Source of the DNA: Agelaius tricolor
Taxonomy: Eukaryota > Chordata > Aves > Passeriformes > Icteridae
DNA: 64,000 nt
NCBI GenBank assembly: GCA_023055355.1
Contig: JALJCS010000015.1
Coordinates: 19,891,516 to 19,955,515 of the forward strand
Direction: 5' to 3'
Shown here: in pieces, positions 1-25,403 of the stretch
Layout: each line of letters starts with the position of its first letter
Numbering within the stretch: the first letter of the stretch is position 1
Program-made: the position numbers and the translations under genes
Notes under the pieces: generated by a model
Seen by the model: the letters and a program-made list of their open reading frames with translations, nothing else
Database searches by the model: none
Told to the model about the DNA's origin: nothing

Positions 1-13302
<13,302 letters not shown>

Positions 13303-13689
13303 AAGCCCCGGGACGGGGCCGCTCCCTGAGCTGCGCGGCCGCGCCCCCTGGCGGCCCGGAGGGCTGATGGCGCTGAGGGAGCGCTGAGGGAGCTCCGCGG
13401 GCTGCGGCCGCTCCGGGCCGGCGTCAGGAGCTCCGCAGGGCCGGGGAGAGGGGTTCGTGCAGCCCCGCACACCGGCCGGCACAGCCCTGGCACGGCTTGG
13501 ACACGGTGGGGTTGATGCCCGCCCTGAGGAGAACGTGGAGCCCACAAAATGGCCCCCTCCCCTCACACAAAATGGCCCCCCCTCAGGGGAAGGGAGGCGA
13601 GGACGTGTCTGGAGGGGAGGGTCAGGCTCTGTTCAGTGGTGCCCACGGGCAGGAAAACAGAAATGGCCATAAACTAAACCACAAGTTCC

Positions 13690-13858
13690 ACCTCAGCGTG
13701 AGAGTGGCACTGGCACAGCTGCCCAGGGAGTTTGGGGAGTCTCCATCTCCGGAGCCATTCCAAGCCCACCTGCGCATGTTCCTGTGCCGCCTGCTCCAGG
13801 TGGCCCTGCCTTGAGCTGGATGATTTCCCTTCCAACCCTAAATATTCCATGATTCTGT
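13690..13858 (+). mobile_element. CR1-type LINE fragment
   Basis: A CR1 3' end with GCTGCCCAGGGAGTTTGG, then GAGCTGGATGATTTCCCTTC, CAACCC and CCATGATTCTGTGA. Confidence 0.75.
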
Positions 13859-13862
13859 GATT

Positions 13863-14070
13863 AGGAGGAATTTCTTCATAGAAAGGGTGGTTAAACATTG
13901 GCAGGGCTGCCCAGGGAGGTTTGGGGTCCCCATCCCTGGAGGTGTCCCAGGAATTCCTGGATGTGGCACTCAGTGCTCTGGGCTGGGGACAAAGTGGGCA
14001 TCAGGCAAAGATTGGATTCCATGATCCTGAAGCTCTCTTCCAACCTCAGTGGTCCTGGGATTCTGTAATT
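13863..14070 (+). mobile_element. CR1-type LINE fragment
   Basis: AGGAGGAATTTCTTCATAGA, GGCTGCCCAGGGAGGTTTGG, TGGATGTGGCACTCAGTGCT and TTCCAACCTCAGTGG are in the standard CR1 3' order. It follows directly after the preceding CR1 copy in the same orientation. Confidence 0.85.
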
Positions 14071-16333
14071 TCATCACCTGAAACGTGAGCCAGGCCTGGG
14101 GGAGGCCCTGTGCAGAAATAAAATAAAATTAAACCACGGGCAGAGTTCCCCAGGGATTGGGGCCCTGTGCAAGTGTTTTCATTTCCAGCTGCAGACCTTG
14201 GGGAATGGGGTTTATCCAGGCCACTCTCCAAATCCTGAGCTGTTGGAGAGCCAAAAGAAGTACAGGCACTGTCAGGCAATGCCAGGCAGCTGCTTTTTCC
14301 CTCAGTGGTGGAGAAGGAATAATGATGATTTTTCTGGTATTTCACACAGAAATGCTGAGCCCAGGGAAAAGTTCCTGGGAAAACACCTGCTTTGAACACC
14401 TAGTAAGTAAGGGTTGAAATACATCTTTTAGCTGCAAGTTCATCCTACTATGTATCAAAATCGCTGCCATGATTGTTTCTTGCAGAGCAGAAGGAATAAA
14501 ATCATTATATTTTTCACTGAATTCCCACAAAACCCCTCATTTCCTGGAAGCAGGGGGGTTTCACCACCCCAATCCAGAGAGGATTTCCACTAAGGTACAG
14601 TTCAACACCCACTGAATTATCCCAAACATCCAGCACATGCCGTGGAATTGCAGGATGGATCCTTTGCTGGGAACATCCACCTACTCTTGAACCTGGATCA
14701 GGGAAAAACACAGCCCTGGAGCACGGAGAGAAGAGCTGGGAAAGTTATTTTGAGGTTGCAGACAATGGTCACCATGAGCAGCTCTTTGTTTTTCTGTTTG
14801 TTCTGAAAACATTGTGGTTCAAGCTGAAGCGTGTCCATGTTTATGTGCAGGAAGGGGAACAGAAACCCTGGAGGCACCGGGGATGGGACGTTGCAATTCC
14901 CAGATGTGGGAGCTCTGCCGAGTTCCCTGGCCCTGCAAACGGGCTCGGAAGTTTCCCCGCTGCTCCTCGGGCTTCAACTTCAAAGAGACATCAGTGTGTG
15001 AAAACACATCCCCTCCTGGTGTCTACAGGTCAACAATTCCTCTGGGTCCAGATCGTCCAGCACTTTTTAGGCAGGCTTTGAAATGAAAAAGCTGCATTTT
15101 TAGGAAATTAACCCTCAAATCTTCACCTGCTGAGGGAGTGAGAAGTTTTTCACCTCCCGCACACCCAGCTCCACTCACCCCCTTTTGGTGCTGCATCATT
15201 CACGGTTATTTCCATAAGCTCAGAGATTCTCCAAGCTCAAATTGCTCTCTCACCCCTCTATTTTCCATGTTTCTGGTGCAGGTTGGGATGTGTGGGGTCA
15301 TTCAGAGCTGGCTCCCACGTGAGGCAGGACATTGCTGGTGTGAGTTCTCTGATCTCTTGAACTCCCCAGTCCGGCTTCTCACGGGGGATGTGAGAAAGGA
15401 GGATGGGGGACAACTAAAGCTCTGCTTTGAAAATGCAAAGCACGACAGGAGCGTGAAACAGGGCAGGAACTCCTCAGGGAATTCTGGGCTCCTCTATTGA
15501 GGAGTTGCTGTGTCCATAATGGTGACTTCAGGGATCAATCTTCCTCAGAAGGTCGAGGGTAAAGATGAGACTGAACACCTGAGAGCACCAACCTGCCCGA
15601 AAACATCAATTTAAAACTCCAGTACTGACTTAGGTGAGCTCTTTCCACAAGCTTCCCATCACCCAGGATGGGAAAGGCCACTCCACGTTCCCACAGTCTC
15701 ACCAACATCTGCACACAGCTGGCAGGCAGAGGCAGCTGTGACTCCGGGCTGGGGCACACACACACAGAAATCCCACGCCCAGATGTCCCACGCTTGTTTC
15801 TGTTGTGTCTCAGGTTTGGTCCCTGCTTTGTTTGGAGGAACATAAGCTGCACTTTGGCTGTGTTTGCACATTTCGTGCTCTGAAGTCGTCCTGTGCTGTT
15901 GTCTCTGGCAGCCCCTCTCCAGCTCTGACCTATACAAAGCCCACGTGGTTCGACTTTGTTATTTTTTTATAGTCTGGAATATGCTCATTCAACAGGATGG
16001 TAAATCCAGCTGTATCAGCAAAGTAAAGAATAACAGGCATGAGAGCCTCAGAAAAGGCTCAAAAGCTTTTTCCCACAAGTCTTCTTTGTGCTCCAACACT
16101 TGATTTATTTTTCCCTTGTTAATGCTTTCTGAAGCCAGTAGCAAGGAAGGAATTAATGCCACAGATTAAGCGGGAGGACATGCTGACAGCACAGGAACTA
16201 AATCAACCAAAAAAGCATTGCAATGGTTGGAATTGCTGCTGTTGGAGAGTTCTGCCTCTGTCTGTATGGAAAGAGGAGGCTAAAGATAAACCCTGCAAAC
16301 AGAGAGAGCTGTGGGGCTGCTGATGGCGAGTGT

Positions 16334-16482
16334 TTTATAGAATCATGGAATGGTTTTGTTGGAAGAGATCTTAAAAACCATTCCATCCCTCCCCCTGCCA
16401 TGGCCAGGGACGCCTTCCACTGTCCCAGGCTGCTCCAAGCCCTGCCCAGCCTGGCCTTGGACACCTCCAGGGATGGGGAGTC
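16334..16482 (-). mobile_element. CR1-type LINE fragment
   Basis: Begins ATAGAATCATGGAATGGTTT, then a GGAAGAGATCTTAAA tract, GGGACGCCTTCCACTGTCCC and GCCTGGCCTTGGACACCTCC. This is a CR1 3' end in reverse. Confidence 0.85.
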
Positions 16483-16625
16483 AAATGATGCTGGTAGGAA
16501 TGGGGAGCACTGCCAGGGAACACGGGGGTGTTGGAGAAGTTGGGCAGAGCCAGGGCCCCAAGTGCCCTGGGACATGCCAGCATGCCCAGGAAAAATGATT
16601 TTCTTTCACTGCTGTGTGGTGGAAA

Positions 16626-16900
16626 ACCCAGAAAATCATGGAATCATTAAGGTAGGAACAGGCCTTTAAGATCATCAAAGCAGCACCACATTCACTACCA
16701 GCCATGTCCCCCAGTGCCACATCTATGTGGTTTTTACACAATTCCAGGTGTAAGGGCACTTCCCACTCCAGTCTGTGCCAGGGCTTGACAACCCTTTCCA
16801 GGAAAAAACGTCCCCAATATCCAAAATATCCAAATATCTAAATCTCCCCTGGCAAGTCCTGAGGTCATTTCCTCTCATCCTGTCTGTCACTGGAAGCAGC
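16626..16900 (-). mobile_element. CR1-type LINE fragment (longer)
   Basis: Reverse CR1 covering the 3' terminus (AATCATGGAATCATTAAGGT) through AATCTCCCCTGGCAAGTCCTG and TCATTTCCTCTCATCCTGTC. It is one of the longest copies in the window. Confidence 0.8.
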
Positions 16901-18900
16901 TTCATGCAGGAAACTTCACAAAATGAATCAAAACAACCTTTGGTCTTCAAGCTCAGGCTGCAATTTTCCTCCACCACACAGATAAAATAGGGGAGAAATC
17001 CACCCAAAATGTGCCCTCCAAGCTGTGGTGGCAGCCAGAGTCAGTCATCTCCAAAGGCAAATCCAGCTGAGGGACAAAGGTTGTCCATAACCAGGGCTCA
17101 CTTTGAGAAAAGTTGGGAATTCTTCGTTTTTCTCCTGGCTGTGCTGACAGTCCAGCAGAGGCCCCTCATTCCCTGCTTATGCCAGAGAGCCTGGAGCTGG
17201 ACTGGGAGCTGGCAGGTGGCTGCTGCTCCATTCAAGGCTCATTTATAACCAGGAGCTGATAAAATCTCCCAGCCATTGAATTGGCTTCCTGGATTTTCTG
17301 TTTGGAAATCGGTGCTTTAATATCTCGAGAACAGAGGAAGCCAAGGAAGGCAGAGGCTTCCCTTGAGGGAAGTACAAAGCATGGCTCTATCCAGATACAC
17401 ATCCCAAGGGACATCCATCTAAATCCATCAGCAAAATGACAGGCTTGAGGCCAAAAATTCCCTGTGAAGCTGTGAAAGCCCTTACTTTTGCCATTCCAGT
17501 AGGATTTCCTTGGGGTTTCTGCACTTTTTGAGAGAAAAATCGGAGCAAATAAATAAGATTGTCAGAGCAAAGGAGGCTGAGACTCCCCTCTCTCTGATCT
17601 CTGGTTTTAACTGGTTATGGATTGGGGGAAATACAGAATTTCTGATTTGAGTAAAGCAGACCTTGTCTCTGACTGTGCTGGGATCCTGCATGGAGCACCT
17701 TCTGTGCCAGAGCAGGGAAATGGTGGAATTATTTCAGCTGCTCACCAGGAGCAGCTGCCACAAGAGAGGGTTCTGCTCCCATTGTTCACTGGCTTATCCC
17801 CACCCTCAAAAGCACCCAAATCCCCAAATTCCCTCCAGGGAAAGGCTCTGGTGACTCAATCCCTGCACACGTGGGTGCTCAGGTCTGAGTAAGCACAGGA
17901 GGATGGGGCTCTTGGAGGAATGGCTGTTTCCATGCTGCTCCAGCCAAACTTCCTCAGGGAGCAGCCAAATTTCTCTGCACGTGTCACTGCCCTCCTTTGC
18001 TTGTCCTTTATCAGACACCAGGGACTGCAGCAGGGCTTGCTTTGGTGCTGTTGTTTCATCAGAGCAGCAGCTTTGGGGTGTTGTCACTGAGCTGTGACAG
18101 GATTCACCAGCCCAGAACCGAAGCTGCTCCCGATTGAATGCTCCAGCAGCTGCTCCCAAAGGCTCTGTCCAGCTCTTGCCACATTTTCCAGGACACTGAC
18201 CCCCATCAATCTGCTCCAGCACCACAACAGCCATGAGAAAGCAGAAATCTTACACTGTCTTTATGTCTGTCCTGGATCTTCTTTAATTAGGCTGGTGAAC
18301 CATTAATTAGGCTACCTAAGCTTCTTTAGAGATGCTTAATCTTCCTGGGCAAGCAGGGCTCACAATATCAAGGATGGATCCAGCTGACACCAGCTGAAAC
18401 TGCTTTTCCTTACCTGTCACCAGCCTTGTTTTGCTCTGTTCCCAATTTGCTGATGAACAAGTTTTGATATTTTTCCACTCATTTATGTCCCAAGCTGACC
18501 CAGAAGCACTTCAATGCCAGTGTCATTACACAGGTCCCTGACTCATTTGGAGTCGGGGATTTGTAGGTCCAGGGGCACGATTTGGGGCTCAACCCCATAT
18601 CTCTGAACCCACTTTGAGATTTCTAAAGAAATAATTGAGTGAACCTGAGAGAAATGAAGTGAGTAAAAGGAAATCTTAGAAAATCAGAGGTGCGAAGTGA
18701 GTCCTGGCCAGTGAGATCGATCGTATTGCTCAGAGAACAAACCAGCCAAGAATACCTTAAAATCCGCTGCCCTTAGGCAAAGGACCATTTTGTTTCCTCA
18801 CCAATATTCAAATTCGGAGTCTGATGCAACCCGGCCTGGAGTGGAGTCAGGCTGCAGTGGCTGCGGAGCCCCACGAGGTGTCAGCGCCAGTGCAGCCCCG

Positions 18901-18927
18901 CTGCTGCTGCTGCTGCTGCTGCTGCTG
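18901..18927 (+). repeat. (CTG)9 trinucleotide tract
   Basis: Nine uninterrupted CTG units, preceded by a CpG-containing unique segment. No supported reading frame uses it, so the poly-Leu, poly-Cys or poly-Ser frames over it are probably not translated. Confidence 0.95.
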
Positions 18928-18970
18928 CAACACCCGGCCCTGCCTTGCATCAGCTCCGAGCAGGGCTCGG

Positions 18971-19606
18971 CTCTCAGGGATGCGGATGTGCCGGCTCCAC
19001 GCACAGCCTGGAGTCAGGAATCTGGATATCCCCTGGAGTCAGGGATCTGGATATCCCCTGGATTCAGGCTGTGTCAGGGATGATTCAGGCTGGAGTCAGG
19101 GATGTGGATATCCCCTGGATTCAGGGATGTGGAAATCCCAGCTCCAGCATAGCCTGGATTCAGGGATCTGGATATCCCCTGGATTCAGGGATGTGGATAT
19201 CCCAGCTCCAGCATAGCCTGGATTCAGGGATGTGGATATCCCCTGGAGTCAGGGATGTGGATATCCCAGCTCCAGCATAGCCTGGATTCAGGAATCTGGA
19301 TATCCCCCGGATTTAGGAATCTGGATATCCCCTGGATTCAGGAATCTGGATATCCCCTGGAGTCAGGGATGTGGATATCCCAGCTCCAGCATAACATGGA
19401 TTCAGGAATCTGGATATCCTCTGGAGTCAGGGATGTGGATATCCCAGCTCCAGCATAGCCTGGATTCAGGGATGTGGATATCCCCTGGATTCAGGAATCT
19501 GGATATCCCAGCTCCAGCATAGCCTGGATTCAGGGATGTGGATATCCCCTGGATTCAGGGATGTGGATATCCCCTGGAGTCAGGGATGTGGATATCCCAG
19601 CTCCTG
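18971..19606. repeat. Minisatellite of 25- and 39-bp units with a GATATC core
   Basis: Short units of 25 bp (GATATCCCCTGGATTCAGGG plus ATGTG) are mixed with long units of 39 bp in which CCCAGCTCCAGCATAGCCTGG replaces CCCCTGG. Units vary at GATTCAGG/GAGTCAGG and ATGTGG/ATCTGG. Each carries the GATATC palindrome. Reading frames through it on the plus strand are repeats of WISPGFR-like peptides and are not evidence of a gene. Confidence 0.95.
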
Positions 19607-19806
19607 GAAGCCAGCAGGGAAGTGTTCTCCAGTGAGCAAAGCAGGTTGAGATGGAGAAATCCTTTGTATTTCAGTTTCTCCAGCTTCAGGACATCCTCGG
19701 GAATTCGTCAGTGGAGAAAGTATTTCCACTATTAGTGCCATTGTTTTGCTGAGAACGTGTCCAAGCACATTCAGGGACACCTCCTCTGCCATGAGGTGCC
19801 TGCACA

Positions 19807-20072
19807 GCCCAGGGCTGTTTTTTGGGATACACCATCTCCAGAGAGCCCAGGGCTGTTTGTTAGGGTACACCATCTCCAGAGAGCCCAGGGCTGTTTTTTG
19901 GGATACACCATCTCCAGAGAGCCCAGGGCTGTTTGTTAGGGTACACCATCTCCAGAGAGCCCAGGGCTGTTTTTTGGGATACACCATCTCCAGAGAGCCC
20001 AGGGCTGTTTGTTAGGGTACACCATCTCCAGAGAGCCCAGGGCTGTTTTTTGGGATACACCATCTCCAGAAA
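19807..20072. repeat. 38-bp minisatellite with A/B alternation
   Basis: Exactly seven 38-bp monomers start at 19807, 19845, 19883, 19921, 19959, 19997 and 20035. Type A has CTGTTTTTTGGGATACACC and type B has CTGTTTGTTAGGGTACACC. The order is A-B-A-B-A-B-A, a 76-bp higher-order unit. The last copy drifts at its end (CCAGAAAAG). Confidence 0.97.
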
Positions 20073-22023
20073 AGAGCCTGCAGTGGGTGCTGCAGAGGAC
20101 TGGCCACAATCCTCAGCACTGTTTGCCCTCAGAAAGCAGATACAAACTCACTTAAAGAAAACCTTAAATGCTGTATGGACATCCAGTTATCTTACAGCCA
20201 ACACTCAGTTCCCAGCACAAACCCTTCCTCACAAGGCTGAGAACATTTCAGAGACATTTCCCTTAGATGGGGAAGGAAATGCTGGGGGCAGATGAAATCA
20301 GCACTGAGACACAGCCAGGCTGGGGCAGGGCAGGGTTTACTGTCCCATTGGCTTTTGTGGCAATCCAGGAAAAAATGTCCTCATCCAGGTGTTCTCCACC
20401 ACCAATTTCCCTCTGTCACTTGCTGAGGGAGCCTTAGGAGCCTGGGCTCAGTGACTCACCTGTGTTCAGGGGGAGGGATCTCCTGGCAGGGAGGGTGAGA
20501 GGATTGCTTATACATTATCAGGAAAAGGTTTAATTTGAACATCACAGAAAATCAGCGAGCTCCAGCACAGTCAGACATGGGAAGATTGTGGCATTTTCAG
20601 AGCTGTGTCTAAGCCCCTGTCAAAGAGGGTTGGAGGGAGTCAAGCTCTTTCTGTGGAAAGGGTGGATCTGGATCATTTCTGCCTGTCCTGCCATGCCCAG
20701 CTGAGGAGGTAAAGGACAGGGCCTGGCCCTCAGTGTTTGATTTTTACCTCCCTCAGCCCCGACAGCAGTGCCACTGTTGACATTAATTCTGATTTATCTC
20801 CACAGAACCCACTGGCCCTGTTCTGATGGGTGAGTAGGTTTTCCCAGAGCTGATTGGCATTGCTTTTCCCGGTGGTGCTGTGACAGCCTTTGGGATCAGA
20901 TGGATTTCCTGCCCTGCCTGCTGCTCTCAAGGCACTTGACAAGGCTTTACCAGTCAGAGCAAGGCTGGGGAGGGTTTGGTGAGCTCTGCTCCAGTTCAGG
21001 CTGGTTCCCTGAGCCCCTCAGCAGAGATAACTCCTTACATCTCTTATCTTGCTCAGCATTTACCCTCAGGAAACGATGACCCTGGCAAGATTCCTTGTGG
21101 TTTTGCAAAAGGAAAGAAAATATTTGTTCATTCTCAGCAGCTTAAAAAGGTACAAGTGGGTGTGGTAACCACTCTCTGAGCAGGAATGTTCTCCTGAAGC
21201 AATAACCTGCAGGAGGAGGAGCTGCTGTGGTGGGGTCAGTGCAGGAGACACGGGAGAGCTCTCCCCCATGGTTAAAATGATGTTGAATTTCCTTTCTCAC
21301 TCTTCCCTGTGAGCCCCCAAAATCTCAGCAGAACCTCTAGGGATGAGTGGCAATTTAGGAACCATGAAATGGAAATAAAACTTTGCTTTTCCCTCCAGTA
21401 GAACATGGAGTGTCATCTGCAGAGCCCCCCACCTCCTCCAAACACTGCTCCTGCATGACTGCCCACATGGATTCAAACTCCAGCAATTTAGATTTTAAAA
21501 GATGACATCACATGCACTCCTGAACATGTCTCAGGGTGTTTTTACAGACATGACGTAACAGGTGATTGTCCCATATCTCTCTATCACTGACTCAGTTTTT
21601 GAAGAAAAGGTCTAATTTTAACCTGCAGCCTCAGTTAAGTGTTTCCATCCTGTTCTCTCTGAAAAAACCACCTTGGTTTCCTGATCTGAGCTGTCATTTG
21701 TGCTGCTAGGAAAGACAGAGTCACACAGGAAGGCCAGCCCCAGGTGTCAGGGGTTTTCTGTGCTGCCTGCACGGAAAGCAGGGGTTTCATGGTGACCACA
21801 TGAACAGCAGCCTGACCCACCACACTCCATCCATCCCACTGGTGAGGCAGGTGGGAATTAGATCCCATTGCAGAACCAATATTTACTCAGCTCCCTGCTG
21901 GGCAGTTCTGTCTGGCATTGCTTGGAGTGCAAACGGAGTTTCTATGGTGGTTCCTGGCACCCAGCACAGCTTCACCCTTCCCACAGGGTAAACTGGCACA
22001 TCCTGGGGAGCAGCAGCCCAGGA

Positions 22024-22076
22024 GGGATTGGGATTGGGATTGGGATTGGGATTGGGATTGGGATTGGGATTGGGAT
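22024..22076 (+). repeat. (GGGATT)8 hexanucleotide tract
   Basis: Eight perfect GGGATT units followed by GGGATGG. Four or more GGG runs separated by 3-nt loops satisfy the standard G-quadruplex pattern on the plus strand. It is not the vertebrate telomere repeat, whose rotation is GGGTTA. Confidence 0.95.
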
Positions 22077-22444
22077 GGTGGCTGGGTCCCTTGCAGTGCA
22101 AAATTCATCAAGGAATCCCACGCTGGGGACAGAGCCACGTCCTTTCCCACTCCAGTGCTGTGACCACCAGGTCATTCCCTGCTTGCTGTGACTCCCACTA
22201 AAACCCTTCCAAGTCTCTGCTGATCAATCCTGCCTTTTTTGGAGTTATAACCATCCACATAGTCATTCCTCCCCAGCACTGGGAGTCTCTTCCCAAACTG
22301 GTGCTCCTGGGTGATTCCTGAACGCTCAGTGGGAGATGAGAAATCCCAGAAAAGGGCTGCAGGGTGGCCAGGAGGGGTTGTTCCTCTCTTCCAGGCTGTC
22401 CCCACAGCAGCCAGCAGGAGGGCTGGGTTATACTCTATGGAAGA

Positions 22445-22500
22445 ATGTCCTGAGCTGGAGGGAATCCAGAAGGATCATTGAAGTCCAGCCCCTGGGTTTT
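22445..22500 (-). mobile_element. CR1-type LINE, short 3' fragment
   Basis: TCCTGAGCTGGAGGGAATCC and AGAAGGATCATTGAAGTCCA resemble the reverse 3' end of a CR1 subtype seen again near 56575 and 63450. Confidence 0.6.
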
Positions 22501-23816
22501 ATAGAGCTGCTTTTCCCCACAGTTTCCCTGAGAGCCCAGGGCAGGCCCTTGGAAGAGGAGGACACAGGGGCTGTGTTTGTGCACACCAGCTGCACCCTCT
22601 TTGATGGTGCTTTCATGGACAGGCACCTCCTGCTCACTTGTGGCACAGGGGCTGTCAGTCCATGGAAGGTTGGATAGTTCAGGACACCATGAAATCAAAC
22701 AGCCCAGACAGGGCAGTGAGTCCTTCCACGTGGCACTGCTGCCATGGGATATCCACTGGAGGATCTCCAGGAAGGTTCATCAGTGGGAATTGGGGAATAT
22801 CACACAAATACACGAACCAGGGATGCTCTGAAGTGCAGAGCAGCTGTGAGGAGAGGCTGCAGCTCTGCCCAGGCACAGACTTGCCTGGAGAAGGGCTCAG
22901 CTGGAGGCAGGCATGGGCTGGTGCTGGGCTCATTCCTCCCAAATCCCTCACCTTGATCCCCTGCAGCCCCAGGGCAGCGGGGTTTGAACAGGCTGGGGGA
23001 TCTTTACTGGGGAGAGGCAGTGAGTCAGGCCCAGCCAAAGCTCTGCCTGCATCCTCACAAACCCCTTCAGCCCCAGGTGAAGTCATGGCAGCTTCACCCA
23101 GGTGCTGCAGGCACTCTGGGCTGCCCTTAGAGCACCTGAGGCTTTGCATTCCAAGGGCTGTGGCCGTGTGCTTCCCTTCACCCTTTGGGATTCTGTGTGC
23201 AGGGATTTCTTCCTCCTGCCCACCACCAAACCACCAGCAGGGAATCTCCTCCTGACCTTCCTTCTCCTGTTTGGAGGATCAAATCCCTTTTTGGTTCCAG
23301 GCCCATTTTCCTCATTGTCTCCAGTTCCACATCTCTTCCCAGGCCCTTTTTCTGTCACACCTGGCTGGAGCCAGCCACCCCTGAGATCCATTTTGTCCTT
23401 GTTGTGTTCTCAGAGTCTCCCCCATGTCCCTCAGGGGGATGGATCCCCATCCCAGCAGGATTTAGGGGATGAGGCTGGAGCAGGTCAGCCCTCAGTGATC
23501 CTTGCAGGGTCAGGCCTGGCGCCTGTGAGGCTGTGGCACACAAAGCAGCGTGTGCAGCTCCACAGAAAAGCTGGAATTCATTTCATAAAGCTGGGGAAAA
23601 TCAAATGAAAGCCTCCTTCCCTGCCTAATCCCCTGCATGAATCAACAGAGCTGCAGCATCCAAAGGCTCCAGGCTGGAGCCTTTATCCCAGTGGAGAGCA
23701 GGCCACAACAGGCAGCTGGGAAAATCCAAGAGTTGCCATAAATTCTGTTCCTGAGGGAATCTTCTGCAGCTCAACTTCCCTTTCTTGAGACAGCTCTGCA
23801 CTCAGTCCCTTTCCTC

Positions 23817-23841
23817 AAAAAAAAAAAAAAAAAAAAAAAAA
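23817..23841 (+). repeat. A25 homopolymer
   Basis: Twenty-five consecutive A, followed by GGAAGGAAGAAG. No target-site duplication or retroposon body is recognisable beside it. Confidence 0.9.
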
Positions 23842-24332
23842 GGAAGGAAGAAGAATCTGCAGTTTTGGGGGAAACCAGGGCAGAGCCAACTGTTTCCTGC
23901 TGCTGTTTCTGATGCAACAGCCCTTGGCAGGGCAGGGTCTTGCATCAGTCCCTGAGGATGCTGCAAGCCCATGGCCAGAATAAGGAGAGTGTCAAAGTGC
24001 TTTTCAGGCTGATTTTTCTGTCTGGAGGGCAGGAGAGAAATCCAGATGGTATTTGGCCCACACAGCAAGAAGCAAATCCCAGAGAGAATATTTTGCAGGA
24101 TTTATGGGTTTATCTTGTTTGCCTTGGGTACAGGAGCTTCTCTCGGATTTGGTTTCCTAATTAAGACAGACAAAAACCTGTTTAACCTTTGCTCAGCAGT
24201 GATAGCACCTGCTCAGAAATTCCATGGGGTGCTAGGAAAAGGCTAATTTTGCTTTAATTTCTATTAATTTTAATTAAACGTGGAAGATGAAGAGAGAATG
24301 GTTTGAGGTTTGCAGGATTTCTAACTGGGTAA

Positions 24333-24467
24333 TACCAGGCTTCTGATTTTTCTAGAAAATATTAGAGGTACCTGAAGAAAACAAACATAAACAAGGGACA
24401 GGAGAATTTTCCATCCCCAAATGTTCCTCCTCAAGAAAAAAATTGTGACCAGCAAGAGTAATTTTTG
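24333..24467 (+). repeat. Direct duplication, copy 1
   Basis: About 135 bp running from TACCAGGCTT through TCTAGAAAATATTAGAGGTA and TTCCATCCCCAAA to GTGACCAGCAAGAGTAATTT. It matches 25052-25186 at an estimated 85-90% by eye. Confidence 0.85.
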
Positions 24468-25051
24468 ATTAATCAGAGAGTCTTGCATACACTGGGATTA
24501 ATGTGGCTCTAATGACTTTCTTCTGTGAGCTGGGATTTTCATTTTGACCACGTTATTTCCTCTACCTGTGGAAGAACTCCCCAATTAACAGCCCAGACCC
24601 CTCCATGCAGCTGCTTCCCCAGGATCCTGCTCTCCCCTGGGAATGGGCTGCCCACAGCTGATTCCTGCAGTAATTGCACAGCCTGAGCCATCATGTGAGG
24701 GCTTAAACTCTTTACATTGTGGGCAGCCAGTGCCTCTTGGAAAGCCTCTTTCAGGCAACTTTGTCAGTGTGGATTATGATTTTTTTTTTTTCCCTTAATG
24801 CAAACCCAGTGCTGGCACAGGGATAAATCCCATTTAGTAGGAGCAAGGCTGTGGACAGACAGACAGACAGACAGGAGACTGCAGCCACCAGCAGGGAGCT
24901 CAGCCCTGCAATTCCTGCAGCCCACCAGGAATATCATTCAAAGATCCAGCTGCTTCCAAACATGCAGGAAAAGCTGGGATAACCCCAAACCCTCAGCTTC
25001 ATCTTCCCCAGAAAACTTCCCTGGGCTGCTGGCTTTAGAGCCACTAGGTGA

Positions 25052-25186
25052 TACCAGGCTTTTCTATTTTCTAGAAAATATTAGAGGTACATGGAGAAAA
25101 CAAACATAAGCAAAGGGAAAAAGGATTTTTCCATCCCCAAACGTTCCTTCTCAAGAAAAAATTGTGACCAGCAAGAGTAATTTTTG
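25052..25186 (+). repeat. Direct duplication, copy 2
   Basis: The second copy of the 24333-24467 segment, about 0.7 kb away in the same orientation, differing by substitutions and small indels. It ends only about 60 bp before the left arm of the inverted repeat at 25249. Confidence 0.85.
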
Positions 25187-25248
25187 CCCTGGTGCCTTTT
25201 GGCTGCTTTTGGAAGCCGGGGCCAGCAGGAATCTCCTTCAGGTCCTCA

Positions 25249-25403
25249 CAGGAGTGTTTGGAATATTCTCCACCACAGAGAGCCTGGCAGGGCTGAAATC
25301 CCAGGGGCTGAGCAGGAGCTTCAGCCCCACCCTGCTCCTGGCATGGGCACCAGGGCCCTCCAGCCATTGGAGTTGTCTTTTAGCTGAGCTGGTGGCTTTG
25401 TGC
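25249..25403 (+). repeat. Inverted repeat, left arm
   Basis: A 155-bp arm from CAGGAGTGTTTGGAATATTC to GGTGGCTTTGTGC. Its reverse complement is found at 25943-26098 with, by eye, one substitution and one single-base indel. The spacer is about 540 bp. Confidence 0.93.

Larger units (their letters stand above)
13431..18800. other. Intergenic, CR1-bearing
   Basis: No gene is recognised. It contains CR1 fragments near 13690-13858, 13863-14070, 16334-16482 and 16626-16900. A short duplication of an ACAAAATGGCCCCC motif lies at about 13545-13580. The remainder looks unique. Confidence 0.7.

Noticed and set aside
18790..19083. Leu- or Ser-homopolymer proteins over the CTG tract
   Set aside because: The homopolymer comes from the (CTG)9 tract in an intergenic region with no splice or promoter evidence.
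22024..22076. Interstitial telomere repeat
   Set aside because: The unit is GGGATT. Vertebrate telomere repeat rotations give GGGTTA, and neither strand of this tract contains TTAGGG in series.
23817..23841. Processed pseudogene or SINE tail at the A25 run
   Set aside because: No upstream retrogene or SINE body and no flanking target-site duplication could be recognised.
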